This document shows positions 1 to 5,584 of a stretch of DNA of 5,806 bases, piece after piece. Source of the DNA: Candidatus Roizmanbacteria bacterium (lineage in GTDB: Bacteria > Patescibacteriota > Microgenomatia > UBA1406 > GWC2-37-13); contig JAAXWV010000091.1 of NCBI GenBank assembly GCA_013334845.1, positions 1 to 5,806 of the forward strand, in the 5' to 3' direction. Under the pieces are notes generated by a model. The model made no database searches and was not told where the DNA came from. It saw only the letters and a list, made by a program, of their open reading frames with translations. Each line of letters starts with the position of its first letter. Within the stretch, counting starts at the first letter, position 1. The translations under genes and the position numbers were made by a program.

Positions 1-1
1 C

Positions 2-139
2 GAGATGCAGGGTTACCTTTTCAATGTGCCGGTAACTGCCTCTGAAGCCGAATATCTGCTGTGTAACAACGCATTTTTAGCCGAACAGGTTTTTCATCAT
101 CCATCCAACAGCTTCTCGGTTGCTCTACCATTGGAATAA
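2..139 (+). CDS. C-terminal end of an EAL-domain (c-di-GMP phosphodiesterase type) protein, 5' truncated by the window
   Basis: An open frame enters at the window edge and ends at TAA (137-139), giving 45 codons. It begins EMQGYLFNVPVTASEAEYLL, which matches the conserved end of EAL domains (gCd-x-x-QGYlFs-x-P-x-x-x-x-e-x-LL). That domain hydrolyses cyclic di-GMP to pGpG in the cytoplasm. The catalytic ExLxR and metal-binding residues lie upstream of the window, so activity, and any GGDEF, PAS or receiver domain, cannot be judged. About 25 unremarkable residues follow the signature before the stop. The gene runs in the same direction as the kinase that follows after a 146-bp gap; no intrinsic terminator is visible between them, so read-through is possible. 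The EAL assignment rests on this short tail only; it is fairly convincing but not proof. Confidence 0.72.
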   Translation, partial: EMQGYLFNVPVTASEAEYLLCNNAFLAEQVFHHPSNSFSVALPLE

Positions 140-285
140 AAACTGATAATGATCTGGCACTGGTCGAACAGAAGTGTTATCAAATAATTAGCATTGTAAA
201 CGTAAAGTACGCTATACCGTTAACATGAGAAGCAACAGGCAAAAAAACTAACCGGAAGTGCTTGGAAAAATATAGGATTCTGTAA
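140..285. other. Intergenic region upstream of the haem-sensor kinase
   Basis: This 146-bp gap has no credible coding frame. A loose dyad TGATAA (144-149) / TTATCA (177-182) encloses about 27 bases and has no following T-run, so it is not a terminator. No convincing sigma-70 (-35/-10 with 16-18 bp spacing) or sigma-54 (GG-N10-GC) promoter was found. The kinase's weak Shine-Dalgarno (AGGA near 274-277) lies at its 3' end. Confidence 0.5.
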
Positions 286-1779
286 ATGTTTCATAGTCTT
301 ATTACTCGCTTAATTGTTGCCATGATAACACTGCTTATTGGTGGAGTATTTATCTATACATACTTTAATGTAAATCGGCAGCAGGACATTTTGATCAAGA
401 CTGCTCGAGAAAACACTGAGCTATTGATGAGCACGGTTGAAAGAAGTATCTTAAACAACATGAATTATGGCAGTTCTCATAATGTCAAAACAATACTGGA
501 ATTGTTAGGGCACCACAATCAGCTAATCAATGTGAATATCGTTAATATGCACGGGATTATTCTCCACTCTTCAAACCCATCCAATGTTGGTAGCAAAGTT
601 AATATGGGTATTTGCCAGCTCTCTAATAGCAGCGACAAATATGCCATATTCAGTAATTCAACAGACGGTGAGATCCTTTCAATGGTCAAACCTATCTACA
701 ATAATGTTACATGCCACGTCTGCCATGGTAGCAAAGTAAAAGTCATAGCCCTATTAAGAGTCAATTATTCACTGAATTATACAAAAAAACAGATACTTGA
801 TTCATCACGCATTTTTATCATTTCCTCTATCGCGATAACTGTTTTTCTGTCGATAATGATCTCGTTAATTCTTTTGATGTTGGTTAAAAAACCGCTTAAT
901 AAAATGATCAGCACTATGTCAATAATTGAGCAGGGCAATTTAAACGTTCATATTGAATATGAGCGTAAAGACGAAATCGGTATGTTGATTAACAGCTTTA
1001 ACTCAATGGTTGATCGACTGAATTTAGCCAGAATGGAACTGGAACAACTTCATTTTGAACAGCTTGAACGAGCAGATCGTTTGTCCTCAATTGGCGAGAT
1101 GGCGGCCGGAATAGCTCATGAGATCAAAAATCCATTAGCAGGAATCTATGCAGCTGTCAGTGTGATAAAGAACGAAACGCTGACGGACGATGTACGGGCA
1201 TCGATTCTGGGAGAGGTTCTTGAACAGGTTCAGCGTCTTGACAAAACAACCAATGATCTTCTCTTTTTGGGAAAACCATCTTTGCCGGAACTTGCCTGTG
1301 TAGATATTGAAAGTATTTTGAATAAAACTATCAGATTTGCTTCCTTAAACCAAAATGGAGCCCATATTGAGCAGCGACTTGAACTGGAAGGTGGCTTGCC
1401 TCCGGTTTACGTAGATAAAAAACAGATTCAGCAGGTATTTTTAAATCTCCTCCTGAATGCTTTTCAGTCTATGTATGCTACTGGCGGAATTTTGCTGGTC
1501 AGGACTTCACGCTCCTATCATGATGACAATGAATTTGTCAGGATAGATTTTTCGGATTCCGGGCCTGGTATTCCACCGAAGATACTTGACAGTATTTTCA
1601 ATCCGTTTTTTACCACAAAAGCTCATGGTACGGGACTTGGCCTCACGATATGTTTAAAACTGGTACGACTTCATAATGGAAACATTAGTGTTGTCAGTGA
1701 CTCTTCCGGGACTGTTTTTACAGTGGAACTTCCGACTTGTAACCGTGCTAACAGTGAAACAAGCGAGGCAAGCATATGA
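286..1779 (+). CDS. Membrane sensor histidine kinase with periplasmic c-type haem (CxxCH) sensor domain
   Basis: A 497-residue transmembrane kinase. Order: TM1 at about residues 7-27; periplasmic domain about 28-173; TM2 about 175-200; HAMP linker about 200-250; HisKA with phosphoacceptor H278 in GIAHEIKNPLAGI; HATPase_c with N-box N387/N391, G1 box DSGPGIP (D424), F-box FNPFF (438-442) and G2 box GTGLGL (448-453). All catalytic motifs are intact. The periplasmic domain ends with TCHVCHG (C143, C146, H147; codons 712-726), a CxxCH c-haem attachment motif close to TM2. Geobacter chemoreceptors GSU0935 and GSU0582 are known to carry c-haem in PAS-like periplasmic domains, so redox state or a haem ligand is the likely input (inference). 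The ATG at 286 has a weak AGGA about 8 bases upstream, and TM1 follows directly. The stop overlaps the ATG of a response-regulator-like start (1776), the usual arrangement of a kinase-regulator operon, but that partner is broken. Confidence 0.93.
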   Translation: MFHSLITRLIVAMITLLIGGVFIYTYFNVNRQQDILIKTARENTELLMSTVERSILNNMNYGSSHNVKTILELLGHHNQLINVNIVNMHGIILHSSNPSNVGSKVNMGICQLSNSSDKYAIFSNSTDGEILSMVKPIYNNVTCHVCHGSKVKVIALLRVNYSLNYTKKQILDSSRIFIISSIAITVFLSIMISLILLMLVKKPLNKMISTMSIIEQGNLNVHIEYERKDEIGMLINSFNSMVDRLNLARMELEQLHFEQLERADRLSSIGEMAAGIAHEIKNPLAGIYAAVSVIKNETLTDDVRASILGEVLEQVQRLDKTTNDLLFLGKPSLPELACVDIESILNKTIRFASLNQNGAHIEQRLELEGGLPPVYVDKKQIQQVFLNLLLNAFQSMYATGGILLVRTSRSYHDDNEFVRIDFSDSGPGIPPKILDSIFNPFFTTKAHGTGLGLTICLKLVRLHNGNISVVSDSSGTVFTVELPTCNRANSETSEASI

Positions 1780-1860
1780 AAGGTGACAACCTGTTTTTTG
1801 TTGATGATGAGTTAAGGTACTGACGGTTGTCTAGACAGAAATATTTTCAATTAAAGTTTG
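1776..1860 (+). pseudogene. Remnant of a response regulator start (receiver domain N-terminus)
   Basis: The ATG at 1776-1778 overlaps the kinase stop as ATGA. It reads MKGDNLFFVDDELRY and stops at TGA 1821-1823. A hydrophobic strand followed by VDDE is the classic opening of a receiver domain, with the acidic pair that binds Mg2+. Moving one base back at 1817 continues the resemblance (ELRVLTVV, then TAG at 1832-1834, then TEIFSIKVW), as expected for the first helix of a receiver. Past about 1860 nothing regulator-like is recognised in any frame, and the D54-type phosphorylation site, output domain and the rest are absent. The best reading is a cognate regulator that suffered a frameshift and a large deletion, leaving about 25 codons. 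A sequencing error could explain one frame change, but not the missing remainder. A chance 15-codon peptide is possible, but the ATGA position directly behind a kinase makes it unlikely. Confidence 0.6.
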
Positions 1861-1984
1861 GTCGGGCCCTGTTCGGATATGCCGCCACCCACTACCTTGA
1901 GTGTTGGTGGAATCTTATGCGTGGCTGTTACTGATGATAGGAATTAGCACCACAGGTACCACCTATGATGTAAGGAAGCGTGTA
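1861..1984. other. Non-coding junction between regulator remnant and TonB-like gene, with a small hairpin
   Basis: No gene is recognised here in either direction. An imperfect hairpin lies at 1885-1910: CCACC+CACT pairs with AGTG+GGTGG, with a TT bulge and a six-base loop. It contains the GTG at 1901 that would be the longest possible start of the next gene. There is no T-run behind it, so it is not a terminator. The stretch is probably the scar of whatever removed the regulator, or the leader of the TonB-like gene. No insertion-sequence ends or target-site duplication were seen. Confidence 0.4.
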
Positions 1985-2662
1985 ATGGGGTACTCGCTTT
2001 TACTTTCTCTGGCCCTGCACATCGGTGCAGCGCTTGTTTTTATTGTTGCTGGTGGTGTTAAGACTGGCGTAGAAAAAACCCCTCACTTTATTATTCAAGA
2101 TGTTGTACTTGGACCTTCGATCAGCGCATCGAATCAATCTACGGTATCCTCATCTTTGGTGCCGTCTTCCGAGGAGACTTCGTCAACACCAATTGCTGAG
2201 CAGGAACCGCTTGAGCATATACAGGATCAGTCACCAGATCAGCCGTCGGCAACATCAGGTAATTCAAGCGAGAGTAACATTATGTCCATACCATTGGGAT
2301 TGGGTATGGCGCATGGTTATTTCAGCGGATTTGCCGATGGCAGATCATTGAGGAATGACGTCCGGGGATATTATTTCGAAATGGTTGAAAAAATCAACCG
2401 GGAGTGGTGGAATCAAGCGGCACGGCTTAAGGAACCGATTCGTCAGGACGGCCTCTTTGATGTTCTGCTTCAACGGGATGGGACCATAGTTTCGATACAG
2501 ATCAAGCAGGGGACCGGCGTGCCTGAGGCTGATCAACTCCTGTTGGAAATCATAAGGAAGGCATCACCTCTTCCGTCTTTGCCATCAACCTATGAACTGG
2601 GAATGTTCAGGGCTCCGTTAAGGATCAAAGCACCATCATTTCTATTCCGTCTTGGAAAATAA
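1985..2662 (+). CDS. TonB-like energy transducer (inner membrane anchor, disordered linker, TonB C-terminal type domain)
   Basis: A 225-residue protein starting at ATG 1985, behind AAGGAAG (1972-1978) with a 6-base spacer. The frame is open back to a GTG at 1901, but that has no good ribosome site and would bury the membrane anchor. From this start: one TM helix (about residues 3-24) carrying S8-x3-H12, the same Ser/His spacing as the S16/H20 pair in E. coli TonB that couples to ExbB-ExbD; a Ser/Pro/Glu/Gln-rich linker (about 48-98); then a folded domain (about 124-216). That domain has an amphipathic helix (MVEKINREWW), the strand-turn FDVLLQRDGTIVSIQIKQG, and SPLPSLP, resembling TonB/TolA C-terminal domains. 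TonB proteins transmit the proton motive force to outer-membrane receptors. The usual YP motif of classical TonB is not seen, and no exbB, exbD or receptor gene is in the window, so a TolA-like or specialised role is possible. Confidence 0.75.
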   Translation: MGYSLLLSLALHIGAALVFIVAGGVKTGVEKTPHFIIQDVVLGPSISASNQSTVSSSLVPSSEETSSTPIAEQEPLEHIQDQSPDQPSATSGNSSESNIMSIPLGLGMAHGYFSGFADGRSLRNDVRGYYFEMVEKINREWWNQAARLKEPIRQDGLFDVLLQRDGTIVSIQIKQGTGVPEADQLLLEIIRKASPLPSLPSTYELGMFRAPLRIKAPSFLFRLGK

Positions 2663-2712
2663 TTAGCAGTCTTTTGGGCAGATAGAAAAATAGTAACGAT
2701 GGAATTATTGCT

Positions 2713-2754
2713 GCATCCTAGATACTGGGGTGTAGTATCATGCTTGCGTTTTTT
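2713..2754 (+). terminator. Weak candidate terminator or dyad behind the TonB-like gene
   Basis: GATACT (2721-2726) pairs with AGTATC (2734-2739) across a 7-base loop. GCAT (2713-2716) pairs with ATGC (2740-2743) if a 4-base bulge is allowed. Six T's follow at 2749-2754, but five bases away from the stem. The stem is AT-rich and interrupted, so termination would be inefficient. It may equally be an operator for the next gene. Confidence 0.33.
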
Positions 2755-2757
2755 CAA

Positions 2758-2786
2758 TTAACAATGTTACAAACCAGTTGTAATAC
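2758..2786 (+). promoter_or_regulatory. Candidate sigma-70 type promoter for the NrfJ-like gene
   Basis: TTAACA (2758-2763, 5 of 6 to the -35 consensus) is followed after 17 bases by TAATAC (2781-2786, a poor -10). It lies about 40 bases ahead of the ATG at 2825 and overlaps the dyad at 2766-2784. The spacing is right but the -10 is weak, so this is tentative. Confidence 0.3.
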
Positions 2787-2803
2787 TTTATTGTTACGAC
2801 AAT
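2766..2803. promoter_or_regulatory. Two adjacent operator-like dyads upstream of the NrfJ-like gene
   Basis: The first dyad is TTACAA (2767-2772), 5 bases, TTGTAA (2778-2783). The second is ATTGT (2790-2794), TACG, ACAAT (2799-2803), a 14-base palindrome with a 4-base centre. Both sit between 22 and 60 bases ahead of the ATG, where a transcription factor would act. The second has the TTG-N-N4-N-CAA geometry of CRP/FNR-family sites, though it lacks the exact FNR (TTGAT-N4-ATCAA) or HcpR (TTGAC-N4-GTCAA) half sites. The binding factor is unknown. Confidence 0.35.
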
Positions 2804-2824
2804 TCATGTAAAAAAGGAGACAAA

Positions 2825-3568
2825 ATGAAAATTGTAATAATCTGCTTAGCCCTTAGCTTACTTGCACTAATGCCGGTTAGTGGAATGTGTAAATCAGACA
2901 ATAAAGAAGCCGGTGCATCAACTGCTGGAGTAATGAGTGGAAGTGATGACTCTTCAGCTGAAACAGGCATAGTTGTAGAGACTATGGATGCGGGCGGTTA
3001 CACGTATTCCAATTTGAAAAAAAACAATATAACAGGTTGGGTTGCTTCTCCCAGAACATCTGTCAGTGTGGGACAGGAATTGTCTTTCACAGGTTGTATG
3101 CCTATGGCTGATTTTCATAGCAAGGCCCTTAATCGTACATTCCCGACGATCAAGTTTTGCAGTGCAATAAAGGGGAACGTTGATGCTGAGCAACTTAAGA
3201 AAAAGTCAACTGGAAGCAAAGTCGTTGCACCTACTTCCGATGAAAAGATAGCTATCCAGGCTGCAAAAGGTAAAGATGCTCATACTGTTGTAGATTGTTA
3301 TGCAAAAAGTACTGAACTTGACAAGAAAGTCGTTGAGGTAAGAGGCAAGGTAATGAAGGTCTCAAACGGGATTATGGGCATGAACTGGGCTCATATACAG
3401 GATGGGACTGGCAGCCCCGCTACAAATAATAACAATCTGGTTGTGACTATGAAGGAAGATCCTGAAGTTGGAAGTATTATAACTATTTTGGGGACTCTTG
3501 CAAAAAACAAGGATTTTGGTTCCGGCTATAAATATGACGTTATAGTGGAACAGGCAACCATAAAATAG
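2825..3568 (+). CDS. Exported NrfJ-like / OB-fold protein with two domains
   Basis: A 247-residue protein starting at ATG 2825, behind AAGGAG (about 2814-2819) with a 5-base spacer. A signal peptide covers about residues 1-20 (K2, hydrophobic core IVIICLALSLLALMPV). C22 is preceded by S-G-M, which is not a good lipobox, so a soluble periplasmic protein is more likely than a lipoprotein. After an Ala/Ser-rich linker, residues about 48-118 have the NrfJ-family pattern: GIVVETMDAGGYTY, W72VASP, GxxLSFTGCMPM, and FHSKALNRTFPTIKF. Residues about 150-247 form a second OB-fold-like domain: VVEVRGKVMKVSNGIMGMNW, HIQDGTG, GSIITILGTL, and DFGSGYKYDVIVE. NrfJ-like genes occur near nitrite-reductase and other multihaem cytochrome operons in epsilon- and deltaproteobacteria; their biochemical role is poorly defined. 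C91 and C112 in the first domain could form a disulfide. It appears to be a single-gene unit between a weak upstream terminator and a strong downstream hairpin. Confidence 0.8.
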   Translation: MKIVIICLALSLLALMPVSGMCKSDNKEAGASTAGVMSGSDDSSAETGIVVETMDAGGYTYSNLKKNNITGWVASPRTSVSVGQELSFTGCMPMADFHSKALNRTFPTIKFCSAIKGNVDAEQLKKKSTGSKVVAPTSDEKIAIQAAKGKDAHTVVDCYAKSTELDKKVVEVRGKVMKVSNGIMGMNWAHIQDGTGSPATNNNNLVVTMKEDPEVGSIITILGTLAKNKDFGSGYKYDVIVEQATIK

Positions 3569-3640
3569 GCCAAATGTTACTAGTCGTGTAATTCCAATTT
3601 ACCAAACTGAAGGCAAAAGTGAACAGGCACATGTTCATTC

Positions 3641-3686
3641 ACCGTTCCTTGTCATAAATTTTATGACAAGGAACGGTCTGCTTTTT
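3641..3686 (+). terminator. Strong inverted repeat, probable terminator of the NrfJ-like gene
   Basis: ACCGTTCCTTGTCATAA (3641-3657) is the exact reverse complement of 3661-3677, a 17-bp stem with a 3-base loop. It sits 72 bases after the stop codon. The T-run (3682-3686) is short and is separated from the stem by CTGC, so termination may be less sharp than at the 5552 hairpin. The stem would also protect the 3' end of the mRNA. Confidence 0.7.
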
Positions 3687-3807
3687 GTCATCAGATGTGC
3701 AGTTTGGATTTATATCGTTTAAGTGCCCGTTTTATTGTTTGCGTTGATGTTTAAAAAATCGCAGCAACCCCATTAGGAATATGAATAAGACTATTAAAAC
3801 TAATCAG

Positions 3808-3836
3808 TTTACCTTTCAAACTAGATCCCCTATAAA
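3808..3836 (+). promoter_or_regulatory. Candidate sigma-70 type promoter for the sigma-54 response regulator
   Basis: TTTACC (3808-3813, 4 of 6 to the -35) and TATAAA (3831-3836, 5 of 6 to the -10) are separated by exactly 17 bases. Transcription would begin near 3843, giving a leader of about 110 bases ahead of the start at 3953. The AT-rich surroundings make chance matches easier, so confidence is moderate. Confidence 0.42.
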
Positions 3837-3952
3837 TATAATAAAATATAAAATATTAATTTACAGTTTGTTGAATAGGGACGAGTTTACTTTTATTTGC
3901 AGTGTGCCAAGCGTTACGAGATCATTACACTTATTAACTTAGGAGGCCAGCC

Positions 3953-5464
3953 TTGAGTAATGCCAAAATTCTCATTGCAGACGATGAACACCTTATTTCC
4001 TCAATGCTGGCTTTGCAGCTAGGAAGAGTAGGGTATGTTGTTGAGACGGCTGCTTCCGGGAAAGAAGCCCTCCAGAAATTTCATGATTTCAAGCCTGATC
4101 TGGTGATACTTGATCTCCATCTTCCCGATATATATGGGCTTGAATTGCTTGTTATGATGAGAGAATCTGATGATACTCTACCGGTAGTAATCATAACGGC
4201 AAATATTATGGCGGATTCTGCTGTCAACGCCTTTAAACTGGGTGCGGTCAACTTTTTCGGCAAACCGTTTGAAATGGATGTGATTGTGCATGCCGTTGCT
4301 AAGTGTTTGAAAGAAAAGCAAATAGATGATGTTGAATCAATCCCTACGGTACGTAGAAATGTAACTACACAAGACCAGATGATCGGCAATTCTCCTAAGA
4401 TGGTAGAAATTTCCAAGCTGGTTTACGCCTGTGCATCAACTGACGCGAGAACGGTTCTCGTCAGCGGAGAAAGTGGCACGGGCAAAGGATTGGTCGCACA
4501 AGCGATTCACCAGTACAGCGCACGTGCCAGTGCGCCATTCATTGCAGTGAATTGCGCGGCTATTCCGGAAAGTCTTATTGAAAACGAACTGTTTGGCCAT
4601 GACAGAGGCGCATATACTGACGCAGGTAAAAAGCAGAAAGGGATCTTTGAACAAGCAAATGGTGGGACTGTTTTCCTTGATGAAATCGGGGACATGCCTC
4701 TTGCTATGCAGACTAAGCTGCTCAATATCTTGGAGACGAAACGATTTCGCCGTCTTGGAGGCGAAGCTGATGTGGAGACTGATGTGCGCATCATTGCTGC
4801 AACTAATCAGGATCTTGTCAAAATGGTTGCGGATGGCCGTTTTAGAGGCGACCTGTATTATCGGCTTAACATGATGAATATTTGTGTTCCTGCTTTGCGA
4901 AAGCGGCTGGAAGATATCCCGGCGATGGTGCAGTATTTTATTGAGCGCCTGAATGCTGAATATGGCAGGCGTATAAAAAGGGCATCGAGTGAGGCTATGG
5001 AAAAGCTGCTTGCCTATTCCTGGCCGGGAAATGTACGCGAACTTCGCAATGTTGTTGAACGTGCGATGATGCTTGAGAAAGGCAACGTGCTGATGCACTT
5101 TCATTTGTGCGAGGAATCCAATCAGGCTCGCCTTACCCCCTCACCTGAACCGCAATCGCCCGAACCTACTGTTTTAGCGGCAGAGAAAGGGCATCGTTTT
5201 GCTGGATTCCAACTGCCTCCCGAAGGAATATCGTTTGAGGAAGTTGAAAAACAGTTAATTGCTCTTGCCTTGGAGAGCGCCAGTGGTAACCAGTCAAGGG
5301 CTGCGAAAATTCTTAAAATGAGCCGTGACACCCTACGTTACCGGATGAAAAAATATGGTATTTCTGAGTTCATGTATCAAGATCTCGATTGTGAACAGAA
5401 AGTTGCAGTTCCGGTAAAGTCTAAACCTGAGGGCTATACTGTTTTTAAATGGGCCAGTTGTTGA
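3953..5464 (+). CDS. NtrC-family response regulator: receiver, sigma-54 interaction AAA+ domain, Fis-type HTH
   Basis: A 503-residue cytoplasmic transcription activator. The start is TTG 3953, six bases behind a perfect AGGAGG (3941-3946), and the receiver fold begins at once, so the rare codon is credible. Receiver, about residues 4-120: D10/D11, phosphoacceptor D54 in VILDLHLPD, T82 and K104 are all present. AAA+ domain, about 141-375: Walker A GESGTGKG (172-179), sigma-54 contact loop GAYTDA (219-224, the GAFTGA position), Walker B TVFLDE (239-244), and RFRGDLYYRLN (296-306) carrying the arginine-finger region. A Pro/Glu-rich linker (about 393-406) leads to a Fis-type helix-turn-helix (about 428-470, GNQSRAAKILKMSRDTLRYR). 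A 33-residue tail with C480 and C503 follows. Phosphorylation should drive ATP-dependent opening of sigma-54 promoters. No kinase gene adjoins it. The kinase at 286 is a possible partner. It has its own promoter candidate and terminator, so it is probably monocistronic. Confidence 0.95.
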   Translation: MSNAKILIADDEHLISSMLALQLGRVGYVVETAASGKEALQKFHDFKPDLVILDLHLPDIYGLELLVMMRESDDTLPVVIITANIMADSAVNAFKLGAVNFFGKPFEMDVIVHAVAKCLKEKQIDDVESIPTVRRNVTTQDQMIGNSPKMVEISKLVYACASTDARTVLVSGESGTGKGLVAQAIHQYSARASAPFIAVNCAAIPESLIENELFGHDRGAYTDAGKKQKGIFEQANGGTVFLDEIGDMPLAMQTKLLNILETKRFRRLGGEADVETDVRIIAATNQDLVKMVADGRFRGDLYYRLNMMNICVPALRKRLEDIPAMVQYFIERLNAEYGRRIKRASSEAMEKLLAYSWPGNVRELRNVVERAMMLEKGNVLMHFHLCEESNQARLTPSPEPQSPEPTVLAAEKGHRFAGFQLPPEGISFEEVEKQLIALALESASGNQSRAAKILKMSRDTLRYRMKKYGISEFMYQDLDCEQKVAVPVKSKPEGYTVFKWASC

Positions 5465-5551
5465 TGTCATAATGTGTCATAGTCACGGTCGAATACACTA
5501 AATTTTTAATAATATTCTATATGAAAAATTGTTTCGTCCGCCTCACAATAT

Positions 5552-5581
5552 AAGCGCCTCTGCAAAGAGGCGCTTTTTTTT
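5552..5581 (+). terminator. Rho-independent terminator of the sigma-54 regulator gene
   Basis: AAGCGCCTCT (5552-5561) pairs perfectly with AGAGGCGCTT (5566-5575) around a GCAA tetraloop, and T's run from 5574 to 5581. The stem is GC-rich with an immediate T-run, a textbook intrinsic terminator 87 bases after the stop codon. Confidence 0.93.
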
Positions 5582-5584
5582 AAA

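Larger units (their letters stand above)
3569..3952. other. 384-bp intergenic region between the NrfJ-like gene and the sigma-54 regulator
   Basis: No coding frame is supported on either strand. In order it holds a short dyad TGAACA-N6-TGTTCA (3620-3637), a perfect 17-bp hairpin (3641-3677), an unstructured stretch, a candidate promoter (3808-3836), a very AT-rich tract (about 3831-3863), and the AGGAGG ribosome site (3941-3946). The motif AGTTT recurs at 3701, 3806, 3865 and 3884. Confidence 0.6.

Noticed and set aside
1901..1984. GTG 1901 as the start of the TonB-like gene
   Set aside because: There is no good ribosome site at this GTG, which lies inside a hairpin. ATG 1985 has AAGGAAG at ideal spacing and places the S-x3-H membrane anchor at the N-terminus.
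2100..2351. 83-codon frame inside the TonB-like gene
   Set aside because: It shadows the Ser/Pro-rich linker in another frame; the composition is Arg/His/Leu-rich without domain features.
2727..2747. Possible sigma-54 promoter ahead of the NrfJ-like gene (GG...GC)
   Set aside because: The spacing is GG-N11-GC rather than GG-N10-GC, and the TGGCAC and TTGCW contexts are missing. No convincing sigma-54 site was found elsewhere in the gaps.
2885..2892. Lipoprotein cleavage before C22 of the NrfJ-like protein
   Set aside because: The residues before the cysteine are S-G-M, which does not fit the lipobox, where Gly/Ala/Ser is expected directly before Cys.
4578..4874. 98-codon frame on the plus strand inside the regulator
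   Set aside because: It overlaps the Walker B region in another frame and has no family resemblance.
4436..5104. Long open frame on the minus strand opposite the sigma-54 regulator
   Set aside because: It is antisense to the conserved AAA+ domain, shows no recognisable motif, and is a by-product of the codon use of the real gene.
5465..5481. Direct repeat TGTCATA-N3-TGTCATA after the regulator stop
   Set aside because: Only two short copies with no structural or positional support; likely chance.
5521..5553. Ten-codon frame (MKNCFVRLTI) before the terminator
   Set aside because: It has no ribosome site and only just reaches the terminator stem; chance is sufficient.
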